From Pseudomonadota bacterium (lineage in GTDB: Bacteria; Pseudomonadota; Alphaproteobacteria; Acetobacterales; Acetobacteraceae), in NCBI GenBank assembly GCA_021829055.1, contig JAJZCS010000142.1, positions 1 through 5,834 on the forward strand: a DNA stretch of 5,834 nt, given 5' to 3'. This document shows, one piece after another, positions 5,634 through 5,834 of this stretch (positions are counted from its first letter, which is position 1; the number at the start of each line of letters is the position of its first letter). The notes below the pieces were generated by a model that made no database searches, was not told where the DNA came from, and was given only the letters and a program-made list of their open reading frames with translations. A program made the translations under genes and the position numbers.

Positions 5634-5834
5634 TCAACGACGCTGGCTTGGGCGCAGCTGATGTGCTTTTTTTTGCTGAGTGGTGCTGTTTGCGGCGTTT
5701 TTCCTGGTGTCCGGGCGCAACGATCCGGTGATGGCGCGTGGTTCATGGAAGATCAGGCGGTTCATATTGCAGGTCAGATTGGTCAGGGTGATCCTGGCCT
5801 TGGTGCGTGGCTAGTCCGAGGGTACGGATAAACA
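5634..5834 (-). pseudogene. IS5-family transposase, frameshifted C-terminal fragment (5' part outside window)
   Basis: On the minus strand the window edge reads FIRTLGLA (5832-5809); then, after one surplus base at about 5808, RTKARITLTNLTCNMNRLIFHE (5807 downward, shown here as one motif around TLTNLTCNMNRLIF). This is the characteristic end of IS5/IS427-like DDE transposases, where a GL(A/V)RxKxxIxLxNLxYNxxRLxFxE tail follows the last catalytic Glu. In the upstream frame there is no continuation, and in the downstream frame a TAG lies just before the conserved Arg, so the gene is frameshifted at this point. After HEPRAITG the frame runs about 28 Gln/Lys/Arg-rich residues to TGA at 5636-5634. 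The catalytic residues lie beyond the window. The element has probably lost autonomy, unless the shift is programmed as in some IS5 members. Confidence 0.75.

Noticed and set aside
5444..5746. 100-codon minus-strand open frame
   Set aside because: It has no ribosome binding site or familiar motif, and overlaps the IS5 transposase tail, which is read in a different minus-strand frame.
1..5834. tRNA, rRNA, CRISPR array, riboswitch or long tandem repeat
   Set aside because: I looked for cloverleaf arms, repeat-spacer periodicity and known leader motifs on both strands and saw none.

Overview
The window looks like chromosomal DNA of an alphaproteobacterium, plausibly a Rhodospirillales/Acetobacteraceae relative. 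This rests on remembered family distribution and gene style: a short class II DAHP synthase, an archaeal-type short nicotinate phosphoribosyltransferase, a typical NudC, and a phosphoribosyltransferase-associated dienelactone-hydrolase-like gene behind an Fnr/FixK-type box. No search could be run, so the taxon is an inference. All intact genes are on the + strand.

Layout: (1) 1-~230 is the 3' end of an IS630-family transposase gene plus the presumed right end of that element. (2) 340-2888 is a tight two-gene unit. It holds class II DAHP synthase (first step of the shikimate pathway) and, 5 nt later, nicotinate phosphoribosyltransferase (NAD salvage). (3) 2966-3163 is a small gene with a very good ribosome binding site, whose N-terminal half resembles the ribosome-rescue factor ArfA. 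It carries a perfect A AAA AAA slippery heptamer. (4) 3181-4098 is the NADH/NAD pyrophosphatase nudC. (5) 4099-5834 is decaying DNA. It holds a possible broken secreted-peptide gene, a possible ORF6N-domain remnant, and a clear dienelactone-hydrolase-like pseudogene (two nonsense mutations, one frameshift, catalytic Asp lost). About 270-370 nt of unrecognised sequence follows, and then the frameshifted 3' end of an IS5-family transposase on the minus strand.

The two NAD-related genes (NAPRT makes nicotinate mononucleotide, NudC cleaves NAD(H) and can decap NAD-RNA) flank the small ArfA-like gene. All lie in one direction with small gaps, so co-transcription from upstream of the DAHP synthase is likely. 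The upstream IS630 end lies close enough to affect expression of the operon. The contrast between the intact first 4.1 kb and the eroded last 1.7 kb, bounded by transposase pieces, suggests a genome undergoing IS-driven reduction. No wholly new multi-gene system is visible. The items most worth checking are the slippery site in the ArfA-like gene and the well-preserved Fnr-type promoter in front of a dead gene.
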